Origin: Adiantum capillus-veneris
Lineage: Eukaryota > Streptophyta > Polypodiopsida > Polypodiales > Pteridaceae
Assembly: GCA_014529385.2 (NCBI GenBank)
Contig: CM043949.1
Location: 141,832,858 to 141,896,857 of the forward strand
DNA length: 64,000 bases
Reading direction: 5' to 3'
The notes under the pieces are model-generated. The model was given only the letters and a program-made list of their open reading frames with translations, searched no databases and was not told where the DNA came from. Both the position numbers and the translations under genes were made by a program. Position 1 is the first letter of the stretch. The number at the start of each line of letters is the position of its first letter. Below are positions 44,190 to 55,951 of the stretch, piece by piece.

Positions 44190-45760
44190 TGAGAGGTCAG
44201 GAAGGAAGATTAAGAGGGGAGCAAGTGAATGATGGATGTCAGCAAACACTCCCCCCTTCCTTGGGTAGATCATACCTTTTGGAACGATGTCGTCAACTTT
44301 TCAAACCAATTGTTCCAAGTTGTTATGGGTGAAGACTTTGACCAATATTTTTCGATCGCCCTAAGCATTTCATCTAGTTGTAAGGGTGGTAAGGTACTCT
44401 CCCTTGAATTTACTTGCAACGTTGTTGTAGGTGGTGAACTTACAACGGGAGGTGCAAATTCTTTTTTGTTTGAATGGATATTTACAATGGTTGGTGGAGG
44501 TTGTGTCAAAGCTTGTATTTATGTATATGAACTACATGAAGAGCAAGAAGCTTCATTTGTTCTTTCTATAATTGAGCCAAGAAAAACAAGTCGTTCTCGC
44601 TTGGGTACCCAAACTAGGTTTGAGTCAGGTGTATAGTGTTCTGTGATCTTTCCCTTCCCATAATTTTCAATTGGCTTTATTGTCCTTACAAGATTTGACT
44701 TACATGGGTCTAAAGGTGACAGGTAAGAACACAATATATGTTTAGGCACCCAAATTTGATCATTCCCTTCATAGTAGCCTTGGGCTTCCAATAGTTGTTT
44801 AGGAATCCAACACAACATTTTCTTACATTCCTTGAAGCGAGTAGGGTATCTCTTACAAGGTTTATGTTCTTTAGCATAAGAAATGGTCCGCTAGAGAAGC
44901 TTTAGGACCCATTTTTATGTTTTCTTTGCTATATAAGGATGGGTCCTATGTGTCTCAATCTTTGTTTCAGCTACAAAAGTTGAAGCTCTAGAGAGTTAAG
45001 CTATAGGTACGGATGGTTCAACCTCTTGGAAATGCACTGTTTTAGGTTGTATTTTCTAGAGAGGTGATATCTCAGGGACTATCACTTGAGTGGCATTGCT
45101 AACATTTGTTTTTTGTGTTGAAACACTCATAGTCCCCCAATCAATAGTGTGTTTGGTCGTTATCATCCATGTGCATCCTAGGTTTATATTGCCTTCCATA
45201 GTTCCAGCAGCAGGCATGACCAAAAAAGTCTTGACCTACAACCCCATTCTCATAACTGACAAAAGTGTGCCAAATGCCAAACACCGTAGTTTTTTTTCTT
45301 ATTGATACCCTTGACTTGGATAGTACTCTCAGCTAGAAATGGCTTTCCTAACTGACACCACACTCCGTATGATAGCAGATTATATTTAGCAACTGTGTCC
45401 AATAAGGCGTTATATAGCACTTTTCTATAGGCGCTATTTAACTTAATAGGGTATCCTAGAGGTGTGTTAGACCAACCGATCATCCTCTATTTCAATGAGA
45501 AATGCATGTGTGACTCCAAGGTTTTCCTCTTGTTGGCATCTAATGCGTTGCTGTCTCTCCTTAGCCTCAACTTGAGCTTGTATCTTTTTCGATTCTACTT
45601 GTGCCTTGGTTGCATTTTTTTTATGGATGGCACATAGCTCCTCTTCGCTTAAAGGATCATAGTATCTTAAAAATTTACTCCCATTGAGGAATCTAATAGT
45701 TTCAGCTCCATGAAGAGTGTGGGTGGGTTTCCTAACCTCACTCTTATCTTATTGTAGACA
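44190..45760 (-). pseudogene. E1-related internal region: protease-like domain plus IWxPK motifs
   Basis: In minus-strand order: SEEELCAIHKKNATKAQVES and a Gln/Glu-rich coiled stretch (about 45,655-45,540); the protease-like start LNSAYRKVLYNALLDTVAKY (about 45,445-45,385, DTG changed to DTV); CQLGKPFLAESTIQVKGI; after frame changes a GNINLGCTWM block (about 45,195-45,165, the second retropepsin signature); then an open stretch (44,818-44,519) with MLCWIPK, YYEGNDQIWVPK and SNLVWVPKRE; and a Thr/Pro-rich tail to 44,270. The order protease then IWxPK is as in E1. No RT, RNase H or integrase block was found before the noncoding region and family-A LTR downstream. Confidence 0.5.
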
Positions 45761-46289
45761 TAGCGAGAACCACAAACATGATTGTCAATTCATGGGACGA
45801 AGCTGACTCGACTAGTGAATGGAGGCTAAAAGAGGATGTCAATCTCTTGAAAAACATAATACAGCTCGCATCTAACTCAAGTTACACTCAAATGACCTAA
45901 GTAGTCGCTAATTGGCAAGCAAACCATAATCGTTACATCATCAAACGACATTCAAATGCTATGAAACTTCTAGGACAAGTATATAAGACCTAATCACACA
46001 TGCTTATGGTCTCAAATCTCACTTTCAATGAGTGGTAAAAAATGCGATTATTAACAGTAAGTGAGATTTTGACCAAGTCATTTCTGACTCCGAATGCATC
46101 TGAATGCTTAGCAATGATGCCCCAATATCCCGCCTATACTTGCTTTGTGATTTTCTACCTTAAATTCCTACTTATGATTAAATTAGGCCACAAGTTGACG
46201 ACATTAAATACCACAATTTATCATGATATGTTTATGTCAATGCATAGAGCTTTTAGCTATGGTTGCAACACAACAGATGGCACTACAAT
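45761..46289. other. Noncoding spacer
   Basis: No gene or repeat structure supported. It lies between the protease-like remnant and a minus-strand LTR start. Confidence 0.35.
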
Positions 46290-47250
46290 GTGACAACTGA
46301 CAAGGGAAATAGAAGCAGGACAAGGAGAGAGGAGAGCCTCGTAAGCTCACGCTGTGTATTTCATTATCCAAAAACTTAATAAAAACTTTACAAGGTTGGC
46401 GTTTATACCTTAGCCAAGGTTTCTAAGGTGAAAAACTAATCATCTAGGAGCTCTAACCAAGGATTAACTGATACAATCTGGAAGCTTATAGCTTTGGTTC
46501 ATAGATTACAATATCCACTCATCAAATAGGAGTTACAATATTCTTGATTTATCAAAACAATAATTGCTCTTACAATGAAGCTCTCAAAAAATGTTACATG
46601 GGTTAGCTTGCTGCTAACATTCCCCCCTCCTCGACTATGTCATCCCTTGACAACGTTTCATGGAATGAAGTAATCTTCGGGTGATGGCTGACGAGGTGGC
46701 CTTTAAGTACTTGAAGATCTTTTTGATATCGACTGCGCCATTCTTTTTAGGGACTTGCAAAAATGAGTAGTAACTATATTCGTGAGTTCTATGGTCAAAC
46801 ATCCAACGAACCTTGTAGTTAAATTTTGGATCACCAGTCCAAAAATTTTTGTACACCATGTGAAGAATCTGGTGTAAAAGGCTTCTTTTTCAAATGCCAA
46901 CATATTGCTTGATGGAAAGAACATGCATCTGGCATAGACGCTATAAAGGACTCCTTCTGAAAAGTATGTACAGGGAAGTAGAACAATGAGAGTTTAAGTT
47001 AGGGTCTAATACTTAGATGACCAAAGGGAAAGAACCCAGTGGGGAAAAAGTGCCTTTGGGATAAGCGCATTATGAAGTACTGATTAGCATGGAAAATATT
47101 AATAAAGTACTGAAGAGATTATTTGGTGATAGATATTAAAATAAGAGGGTAGCAAATATATAAAGGTAGTATGATGGAACATTGGTTTGCCTGATGTTGT
47201 CCACTCAAGGTGCATAGGTGGAAGCAAAAAAGAGTGTCTTGTAAGGTCTC
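46290..47250 (-). mobile_element. E1-group 3' end, minus strand: internal tail, polypurine tract and LTR
   Basis: On the minus strand 47,240-47,165 and about 47,080-47,000 match E1's 3' noncoding region (29,885-29,960 and about 30,535-30,610). Then comes the hairpin TGTCA/TGACA (46,652-46,638), the purine tract GAGGAGGGGGGAA and an LTR start TGTTAGCAGCAAGCTAACC at 46,620. The LTR probably runs to about 46,290, where a GTTGTCACA end is possible. The LTR sequence differs from those of E1, A and B, while the interior is shared. Confidence 0.5.
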
Positions 47251-47909
47251 TGACCCCAACCAAAAGGAGCACCCTTGTACCATGAAATGATCATAATGGA
47301 AAAAACGTTACTATTTTTAGCAGTTTTCCGAATTCTGTCAGTGCCATGATGTTTAGAATGTTATAAAGCTTCGAAATGTGAATTAAAATAATTTTTGTGA
47401 AAATTTTCCAAATATAGTAAGTTTTTGGTCACCCGACCCGTCTAGTTTTGACCGTCTCGAAAATCTGCACCCGTACCCCGAATTTGAAAAAAAATGCATT
47501 TTCAAACCCGGGGGGGCTGCTAAATATGGTAGGTACTCGGTCCAGTACGCCTTAGTTAGATCTCAGTATAGCAATTTACGGCATCAAAATCCGACTCGTA
47601 TGGCCCGTTTTAGCCTAAAACCAATTTTTCATAAAATTGTCCGGGGAGGCACCGGGGGCCCGAGGCTATGTGGAAACAGGTTCCAGCCCACTCCAGCTTA
47701 GCTTTAGCAGCTAGGGGGCGCCCTTTGTCCTTGTGGGAGTCCTGGGGAAGCTTCCAAGCTAGTCACTAAGTTTCAGAGTCAGTTAACCTAGCCAACCTGA
47801 CACTTGGTGGGTAGGGAACTGGACTTGCCATGCTTAACTGGAGAAGCTCCCAAATGCATTTAGCAGCCCAGATCGATTTTCAGCCTTGAGGAGCCTATTT
47901 AAAGGCCTG

Positions 47910-47949
<40 letters not shown>

Positions 47950-48829
47950 CTCACACACACACCCAGTACACACACACACACACACACCTACACACACCTT
48001 GGGGAGGTGCTGCCGGTACACACACAGTTTTTGAAGGAGAAGCAAGGAGGGAGGTGCTGCCGAAATTCTCATCTTGAGGATTCATTGGATCAGAAAAATC
48101 AGAGATTCTCAGCCCCTAATCACAGTAATCATGGTTTAATTACTGCTCTTCTTAATTCTCATCTTTATTCTCCAAATTCCTTAGCTACTATGCTTAATCC
48201 TAGCTATAATTCCCTAGAGCTGCTCTCTAAATCTCCATAGCTATACTCCATTACATAATCATCATTCAATTAGCTAAATTATGCAGCCATTCATCATCCT
48301 TATCCAAGGATTAATGCATGACTAGGAAAGATTCTCTCTCTAGGCAGCATAGTTAATAAATTGCAGCCAGTAATAGTGTAGATTTGATGAAATTCATTCT
48401 TTTACCACTCAATAGTGTTGTAATTAAATTAAACTCAATCTTCTCCCACATTAAAATGTGATTAAGGCTGAAAATTAATCCGTCATTAGGCCATTAAGAA
48501 GAGAATTTTATGTCACACATGCCTGCGACAATTCTGCATCTTCATATTACTTTAGGAAAATGAATGAGCTTGCTTACTTCATCTCTTTTGTGAATCAATT
48601 AGTAAAAATCTGAATTTCTTAATCATCTAAGCCAAGTAATTAACCTTAGAGCCATTTCCCATAGGGTAAGTAAGGAATTACCCATAAAATTGCTAGGTCT
48701 CGAAGGAAAAATCTCATCTCTTGCCTAAGGAGGATTCTTTAATAATTCTAATCTGCCATTTGGTTGTTATGATGCTCTCGGACTTTAGCTCTTTTCTTCA
48801 AGTTTATCATTTAAAGTAGTGAGTAAAAT
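47251..48829. other. Noncoding, with a TATA-like site and (CA)n microsatellite
   Basis: Base composition rises in GC at 47,480-47,900. CCTATTTAAAGGCCTG at about 47,890 is a good plant TATA match, followed at once by (CA)n (about 47,909-47,995) and then about 850 bp of AT-rich leader before the small ORF at 48,830. It could be a promoter and 5' leader of the element whose 3' end is at 49,430, but no LTR pair was found. Confidence 0.3.
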
Positions 48830-49000
48830 GGCCCCGGTTAAGAGAACTCGCTTCGGTGGTGCCCACGACCACGAGGCGGGAACGAGCAATACAAATGGAA
48901 CAGGAAAAGCTCCCATGGTCGAACAAGCACCGGCCATCTCACGAGCCAATGACGAAGAAATGGAAGAGGTAGATCATAGTTTTATTCAAGTTGTTTAATT
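48830..49000 (+). CDS. Short clean ORF, 56 codons, possible gag start or first exon
   Basis: ATG at 48,830 opens MAPVKRTRFGGAHDHEAGTS, then NTNGTGKAPMVEQAP and NDEEMEEVDHSFIQVV before TAA. It is less AT-rich than its flanks and looks like real protein sequence: a basic N-terminus, a Gly/Thr/Asn linker, then an acidic tail. A GAAGAG|GTAGAT splice-donor-like site lies near its end, so it may be a first exon. Alternatively it is the truncated gag N-terminus of the element ending at 49,436. The product was not recognised. Confidence 0.35.
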
Positions 49001-49227
49001 TAACGTTGCATACGTTTAGCTAGGAATGAACATATCCCCAAACATGTTGGAGAAATCCGACGAAAACCTCGGCAATTGAATTCATTTGTATATTAAAGTC
49101 TAAAGTAGGAAAGAAATGATTGACGGATATACTGTTTGCAATAGGAAAGAATGTCTGCTAGGGAAATAGCTCGGCATGTTCATTCTATTTCCAATGTTGA
49201 ATTAGTCATGAACCCCGTCCTGATCAC

Positions 49228-49345
49228 AGGGGGTAGAGTTCCTGGTTAAGGGCTCTTGAATCCACAACTGCTGGTTAAGCGGTGGATACCCATGACTGCT
49301 GGTTAAGCGGTGGGAACCCACGTCTGCTGGTTAAGCGGTGGGAAT
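49228..49345 (+). repeat. 33-bp minisatellite, three to four copies
   Basis: CTGCTGGTTAAGCGGTGG-type units recur at about 49,268, 49,296 and 49,324, with a diverged copy before (CCTGGTTAAGGGCTC). The array sits just upstream of the polypurine tract at 49,425-49,436, as in E1. Confidence 0.8.
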
Positions 49346-49424
49346 GTCCATGTCGTGCTTTCTATGCGGTGGACATACCTAGTTGTATGGGCAGCTAGGC
49401 GACAACGGGAGGAGTAAACTCTCG

Positions 49425-50060
49425 CTGGAGGGGGGATGTTGTATCTCCAGAACATTGGAATTTTAATGAATAAGTTTGAGTAGAATTTTTACTAGAATAC
49501 TGTCTTGGTGCCGATTTGCAATACTGTTTGAAGGGCTGTCTTAACGAACACTATGATTCGGAATATAATCAAGAAATCTTTATGTTGAACAACCAATGTG
49601 GTAGTAATTAGGACACACAAGGAAGTGTGAGTGTGGGGGTGGAAAGTGGGGGCTTGGCTCAGGTTGCCAATGCCTACGAGATGGGTGGTCCCGATTGGTC
49701 GGGAACTCTCTGTCCCCATTGTGCTTACTTCGATATTAGTAATACTCATTGCCCCTAGAGCGGTGAAATCTCGAGAGTACGTGCCTCTGAAACATGGGGA
49801 AAAAGGCACTCGGGGTTTCTCTCCTCTTGGAAGGTGAGTCTTAGGATCGCTAGATAGCTTAAGTACGCTTCCCCTGCGAGGTGGAGCTAGATCTCATTGC
49901 TAGTAGGCTCGAGCTCGAATCACTTTGTGATGAGAGATTGTCCGCTAGCTGAACCCTGAACCACTTTGTTTGCTTCCGCATAGATCTAGTGGCCACCAGG
50001 TTCACCATCAGATCCGCTGTTTGATATGGCGGGGTGGGTACCTCACATGTCTAATGTATA
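49425..50060 (+). mobile_element. Polypurine tract and start of an LTR-like block (family C), end unknown
   Basis: GCTGGAGGGGGGA is followed by TGTTGTATCTCC at 49,437, with the same architecture as the other LTR starts here. No second copy is in the window, so the right end is not defined. The region to about 50,060 is noncoding. Confidence 0.4.
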
Positions 50061-50694
50061 TGTTTGATTATGGGACATGTGTCAAAAAATGATGTCGATA
50101 GCCGATTCTCGAAGCCATAGAGGAGGAATACCGAGTAAATCATCAAAATCGATGTCAAAATCGATGCTGATGCCGCCTCACACCGTCGGGCGAGAGTCTT
50201 TGATGCCGATGAGAACGGCGAGGAAATTGGGCAGATGTCGGGTGATGCCCAGGCTTACTCACCAAAAATTGCGGTTGTCGAAACCGCAAATCGATGCTCT
50301 CACTCTCTTTCCATTTGCTGTCTCTCTCTCTCTCACATCTTTCTTTCTCAAGATCTCTCTCGTTCTTGGGTATGTGTGTGAGTCGGGGTGTGAGAACCGA
50401 AGTTGAAGAGTCGGTGGGGGGGGGGGGGGGGTACGGGGTCGACGAGTCGGGGGGGTGAGGGATTTAGTGGGAATAGCCCCTTGCACACACTAAGTGTGTG
50501 TCATGAGTTTTAAAAAAATCAAATTCATTGTGGAGGTGAATTGTTGCAGGAAAAAGATATGACGAGCCTGACACACCCTCAAGCTCATCCTATCTCTGCT
50601 GGTAGCGCTACCTATTGCACTCAGATCCTTGATGCTCCAAATTCTGCAGCCGATTGTGCTCGCTCGACTACCTACCAAGCTCCCAAAAGCTGCT

Positions 50695-50747
<53 letters not shown>

Positions 50748-51350
50748 ATGATTGATTATCTAACAACAGTTTGATTTAACAAACTATTGAACCATACAAT
50801 GGGACTAGAGAACAGACAAGGGTTACATAAATACATGCAAATACGTCTTTATAGTAAACAAAAGTGACAGAGACAGATTGTACAATTGAAAACATTTAGA
50901 CTGGATGTATTGATAACAATTGTACACCTTACGCATATATATACTTATAAAAGAAGTTTTTACAAGTACTATCTATACATTGTTTACAAGTACCAAAACC
51001 AACACTGGAGGATCTCTAACTATTATTGCAGTTCCCTTTGTAATCCCAAGGAAGGAACCTCTTACCTGCCACCATCCAAGAACACAAGCACATCAGTACT
51101 GGCATTACTTGGGAAGGCAGGTGTCAATGACCCCTTCCCCTTGTTATCAGTGTCCAGAATTACAAAGAAACTAACAGCTAAGCAGAGATCAGATTTATGA
51201 CAAAGAGAAAATGAACCACATTTTGGATATCTTTAAGATTATGTATACTTATCAATTTTTGTTCAAAATCGGAAGAAATCATTTTACTTCTATGTTATGA
51301 AATGTCCATGTAGGCCAAGGTCCCCACAATAGTCTAAAGGCAAGAATTTT
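50061..51350. other. Noncoding with a G-run and (TG)n
   Basis: Contains a run of about 16 G at 50,416-50,431 and (TG)n at 50,696-50,745. The plus-strand frame at 50,077-50,406 is Arg/Ser/Met-rich and not recognisable. No gene supported. Confidence 0.35.
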
Positions 51351-51354
51351 TTGA

Positions 51355-52060
51355 CATTTATGAACCATTCCATCTTGTAGATTACCAATCTCGCAAAAGT
51401 AAAAATTTGGACAATATCTCCTTCGTACAACGAATATAAATTCAAATTTCCAATCAAAGCTATCTTTTGCCGATACCCTCACAGGAGGTTAACAACGTCA
51501 AAAAAAGAAAAACAAGTTCAAAACATATGTTATGTACTATTCCATCTTCTAGTTTTCAATCTCTAAAAGGTACAAATTTGGGCAGCATTTCCTTTGTAAA
51601 ATGGACAAATTCTCAAATATCCAATCCATGCCATCTCTGCTAAGACCCTCACAAGAGGTTTAAGGCTTCTAGCAACCAATACAAAGCTAAATTATCCAAA
51701 ACTAAATTGTTCAAAAGTAAAACAATGTACATGTGTTACTTTCAAGTAAAACACCATCAAGCTAATTCTCAAGTCAAAATGCTAAATGTAACACTTATGC
51801 ATAGCAATTCCAATTTGTCAACACTTTTTTCAAGTTTTCAGTAAGGTTCAATATATATGTAGTGTATACAAGATTCAAGAAACGATTATGCTCAAATTTT
51901 GATTTTTTATAAGTGTGCAACAAGCCAATTTTCAAAAATTTGCTAGCATCCTGTTTGCATTTTGATACTTTAAAAAAAAAAACCCAGTGTTTGCCATCTC
52001 TTACGAGACCCTCACAAGAGGTTAACGGCAACAAAAAAGGAAAAACAAGTAGCTTCAATT
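51355..52060 (+). repeat. Diverged direct repeats, ~175-bp unit
   Basis: Two copies (about 51,360-51,520 and 51,535-51,665) share ATTCCATCTT(G/C)TAG, a block AAATTTGG(A/G)CA, and ACCCTCACA(G/A)GAGGTT. A partial third copy (about 51,990-52,055) has CCCTCACAAGAGGTTAACGGC and a shared AAAAACAAGT. The copies are old. Confidence 0.65.
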
Positions 52061-52339
52061 AATTTACAATATGTCAAAACGTAAAATGTCTTTGCAGTTT
52101 TAATATTTTAAAGTAAATAGCCCTGCACTTGTTATCATTACCAGTTCAACACTCCTCTGTGTAACTATTGAAATTTCTTGCAAAGAACAAGAACCAAACC
52201 CAATATGTCTAAGATTCTATATTCAAACCTGCAAAACTTGTGCAAGCCAACATGTATGACTATGTACAAGGGTACATTATGCTAAAACAATCATGCCAAA
52301 TAAAAAACTAAGCAATTTTCATAGTAAATGAAGTAATGA

Positions 52340-52536
52340 GTAGGTGCAGTTGCACCTACTTGGACTATGTTATTCTCCAACATATCAAACATGTGAAATG
52401 AGGTTGGATAAATCGAAGACCCTTGTTTTCCACTACAGTATAGTTGCATTTACCATCGTTCATATTGCGTATGTGCGTTATTCATATACAATAACTCCCA
52501 GAAAAGAGCCAGAACAGTTTGTGAGTATGCTAGCAG

Positions 52537-52597
<61 letters not shown>

Positions 52598-53082
52598 TGC
52601 ACGCGCGCATGAGCAGATCCGTTTTTGATAAGCCAAGAGCCAATCCCAGATATTGGTGGTAATAGAATAGGGAAATCGAATGAGATAAGGGCCAAGAGCC
52701 AATCCCAAATATTGATGGTAAAAGAATAGAGAAATAAAATGAAATAAGGGTGTGTGTGTGTGTGCACACACACACGTGCGAGTGATCTAGCAAGTTTCAC
52801 AATGCCAAGTGTGTGTGTATCATCTATCACTCATTGATATATATGTGACTATAAGAGAGGCTGCCAAGCATCTTTATTTCAGAGTCATCTGCTTATGCTT
52901 TCACCTAAGGCTTCAAGGCATGCGAATTCAAGTGGGGCATTGATCACAACTTAAATTTAGTAAGGTCTCTATTTGCTGAGTGTGTCAACATAGAAAAAGA
53001 AGCATTTATCAAAATGTATTTCAAAGACAACTACAAGCATACACCACTTCCAATTTTACTAAGTAGGTGCAGATGCACCTAC
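52340..53082. mobile_element. Candidate TIR element with palindromic ends
   Basis: The left end GTAGGTGCAGTTGCACCTAC and the right end GTAGGTGCAGATGCACCTAC (53,063-53,082) are each nearly perfect palindromes. They also form a 22-bp terminal inverted repeat with each other (about two mismatches). The interior is noncoding, with (TG)n at 52,538-52,597 and a ~58-bp tandem duplication at about 52,631-52,748. No convincing target duplication. Confidence 0.55.
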
Positions 53083-54039
53083 CTATATGATGATAATTCC
53101 CTTGTCTGTACCCGATCAAGCATGCGGGTTTGACGATTTGCGTTCATCGAGAATGGTGTTCAGCTTTTGAGTAGAGCAAGGTTGAACCACCAGATCATGT
53201 GTGCGTGTGAATGTGAAAATACAAGGAGAGACTAGCCTGCCATGATGTTGAACAAAGCCAGCTTACGATCAAGAGAGGTTTTTTGACTTTCAAATGCCTG
53301 CCTCGTAACTGCGCAAGAGCGAGAGGGTGTGTGTGTGTGTGTGTGTGTTAGTGCATGCCTATTAGTCAGCTATCCAAGCTAGATCTTCATTGCTTCTGTA
53401 AACCACTATGTGTGTGTGAGAGAGATAGAGATAGAGAGAGAGAGAGAGAGAGATGCAATCTTGATAAGAGACCAAGGATCTAAGGAACAGTGAGTAAAAA
53501 GCAAATTCTAAGGGGGGGTTTGGTTTGTGTGCACGAGCGCGTGTGTTTTTTCATTGACACTCCTTGCAAGAGGCCGATACCGAGTTATGTACTCGTCTAT
53601 TGCCCGTGCAAGTAATGATGATGCCAATGCGTGCTCGCTACTATTGTGAACCACGCTCCCCCCCCCCCCCCAGTGCTGGCTGCCTCCTCCCGCTGTCTGC
53701 CTCCCTCCCCCCCGCCTGGCCTCAGCACCCGTTGCCCCCCCTCGTTCTGCCCCTACCCCTGCCCCTGCCCCTGTCCGTCCGCCCGCCCTCAGCCCCCGCT
53801 ACCGCCGCTTGCTGCCCTCTCCCTTGCGCCAGAAACGCTACCCTTCTCGCTTGCCTCAGCCTGGTGCCCCCCCCCCCCCCCCTCAGCCCGTTCACCCACC
53901 CGTTTTGTTCTTCCTCCTCGAAAGCTCCCTGCAGTTTGTCCCTTTCGGCACTGGTTCAATTCCTTGGAGCAGTGTTCGACATGCCCAAGTGCAGCACCCT
54001 CCCGTCGCCCTCTTCTTATGCCACAGCAGTAGACACAGA

Positions 54040-55951
54040 TGGAGGCTCCAACTTCGCCACAGAGAGACTCGCCAGAAGCCCCCTCGCCCGACCCCACTAA
54101 GCCCACCATTCGACTTTCTCTCTCGCCGCCGATAGAGAAAGCGAGCCTTGCCATAGGTAGAGCGATTGCAGGCAACCTTGGTCATCTGCAAGATTCTCAG
54201 CACCCGACCTAGCAGAGGAGAGCTACGATACCTTCTCCAGGCCCACCTTCTCGCAGAGGTGGGCAAGATCTTGGATGTCCAGATTCTCGGACGGGGTTAC
54301 TATTAGATCGAGTTTGAGACTTCCGAGATGGCGTCCAAGGTCATAGCTATTGAGTCCACTGGCCATCCGAGCATCACGTGGCCACTTTCGACAGTGGGGA
54401 CATGGTTTTGACCCAGCTTCAGATGTTCTAGTAGAGGAGGCAGACATCCCCATCTCAGTCTACTTTTCGGCTTTATGGAGGGAGTACTTACCACTTCTTT
54501 CCAGGATCGATTCCGCCATTGGGACTGTCTTGGAGACACCTTGTACGGCAGCATCAGTAAAACTGCCAAGGCGGCTAGCATTCCCTCAGTTCAATTTTTG
54601 GTCAGAGATACCCACACGCTCCCGAAGGTTATCCTTTTACCTCGGGTGAGTGGGGGTTCGTTTCGACAGAGTGTGGAGTACTCGGGCCTCCCAAACCAGT
54701 GCTTCATTTGCCGACAGATGGGCCATCTAGCGAAGGCCTGTCCACGGAGGAGGCAGCGACCTGCACCACAGCCTCAGCCCCAGCCTGACAGGGCTGGCCC
54801 ACAACCACAGTCAGCGGCACAACGCACACATGTAGAGCCACCCTCCAAGCCTGGGGCTCCAGCGGAGGAGGGGTGGCAACAGGCCCATGGTCGACTACGC
54901 CAGGGGCCACAGCGTTAGCCTGGAACTCAGAGTGGCCCTCAGGTGCCTACTCAGTAGTAGTGGTTTCCCACGAGGAACCGATTTGATCCTCTTGAGCAGG
55001 AGGAGATCCCTGCGCCAGCCCCCACCTCCGCTTCACCCTCGGCAACCTCTCCCCCCCCCTAGAGTTCCCCCCCTCTTCCTCATCCTCCCCCCGCCTTCTG
55101 CTCCCGTCGCCTCTCCACCCCGCCCCTCTACCTTTGTTGCCCCATCCCGCCCCTCTTCTCCTTCGCTCCCCCCAGCTCCTTCTACCCCCCCTCCTGCTCC
55201 AGTTCCACAGTCGACTCAGGAGACTGGTCCTTCTCCGGCGGCTATGATATCTCTTGGCAGCGCCTTTGCCATGAGTCACCTAGCGAGAGAGAGTCAGCCC
55301 TTCTTACGGCCCCCTTTGCAGATTCAGACATCTTCCCTTGCAGCTATCCCTCGGGGTCTGACGAGAATTGACATCCGACACCGCTGGGACTTCTTCGACT
55401 ATGGGTTCACTTGTTTTCTCGGCAATTCCGCAGCAGACCATGAGGAAATCTGCTTCAGGTTCCATGCCTTGTTCCTTGCCGCAAGGGGGACAGAGGCCTT
55501 GGACTCAACAGTTGGTTTCTCCTTCCCCCTCTGTGGTAGGGCCAAGACAGAGTGGTCCCTTGACTCAGTGTTGGGATGGTTGCATACACAGGTCCTAGAG
55601 TTCTCTCATCACATGGGAGAACTTGGAGTTACAGATATGCTGCAGACTTTGTGGCCATTGGCCAAGTTTGCGGTGACACCCCCAGACTCAGCAGGATGTA
55701 GGAAAATTGTGGTGTACTTCTTTGCTGATACACAGTGTATGCCTTGCTATGTATACATTCATGAGGACTTCTGGATAGAGGAGGTTGCTTTACGCACGGA
55801 TCGCTCTGCTTGGGCTTGGGCTAGGCACTCACTGCAGTCACGCCTATCTAGAGGACGCTCGGATGCGGATTACTCCCCATCCAATCCAGCTTGGAAGATA
55901 GCCCGTCTTGCTGCTGCTGCAGCAACATCTGTTCTCTCTTGCTCCCCATGA
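54040..55951 (+). pseudogene. LINE ORF1: gag-like protein with CCHC zinc knuckle and an extra C-terminal domain
   Basis: A plausible start is ATG at 54,040 (MEAPTSPQRDSPEAPSP). Through several frame changes follow VGKILDVQILGRGYY and EFETSEMASKVIAIESTG (DUF4283-like region), ISVYFSALWREYLPLLSRID, and the zinc knuckle CFICRQMGHLAKAC (54,700-54,741). A frame change at about 54,890-54,920 leads into a long open frame to 55,951. That frame has a Pro/Ser-rich linker (about 55,010-55,220) and then about 210 residues with no family I recognise (HRWDFFDYGFTCFLGNSAAD, YFFADTQCMPCYVYIHEDFW). ORF1 proteins bind the LINE RNA. The C-terminal domain is an unusual addition. Its stop codon overlaps the ORF2 start. 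Confidence 0.75.

Noticed and set aside
43637-44192. Long Tyr/Ile/Val/Cys-only frames on both strands
   Set aside because: Translations of (TA)n and (TG)n microsatellites.
50195-50240. CGATGAG...GAGGAAATT as another hammerhead candidate
   Set aside because: The core order and stems do not fit: no stem I pairing and no stem II between the two core halves.
53564-54100. Proline-rich 178-codon frame at the LINE 5' end
   Set aside because: It is produced by the C-runs of the LINE 5' UTR and starts upstream of the LINE target duplication, so it cannot be an element gene.
54947-55279. Arg/Gly-rich minus-strand frame opposite the LINE ORF1 linker
   Set aside because: Antisense shadow of the Pro/Ser-rich linker.
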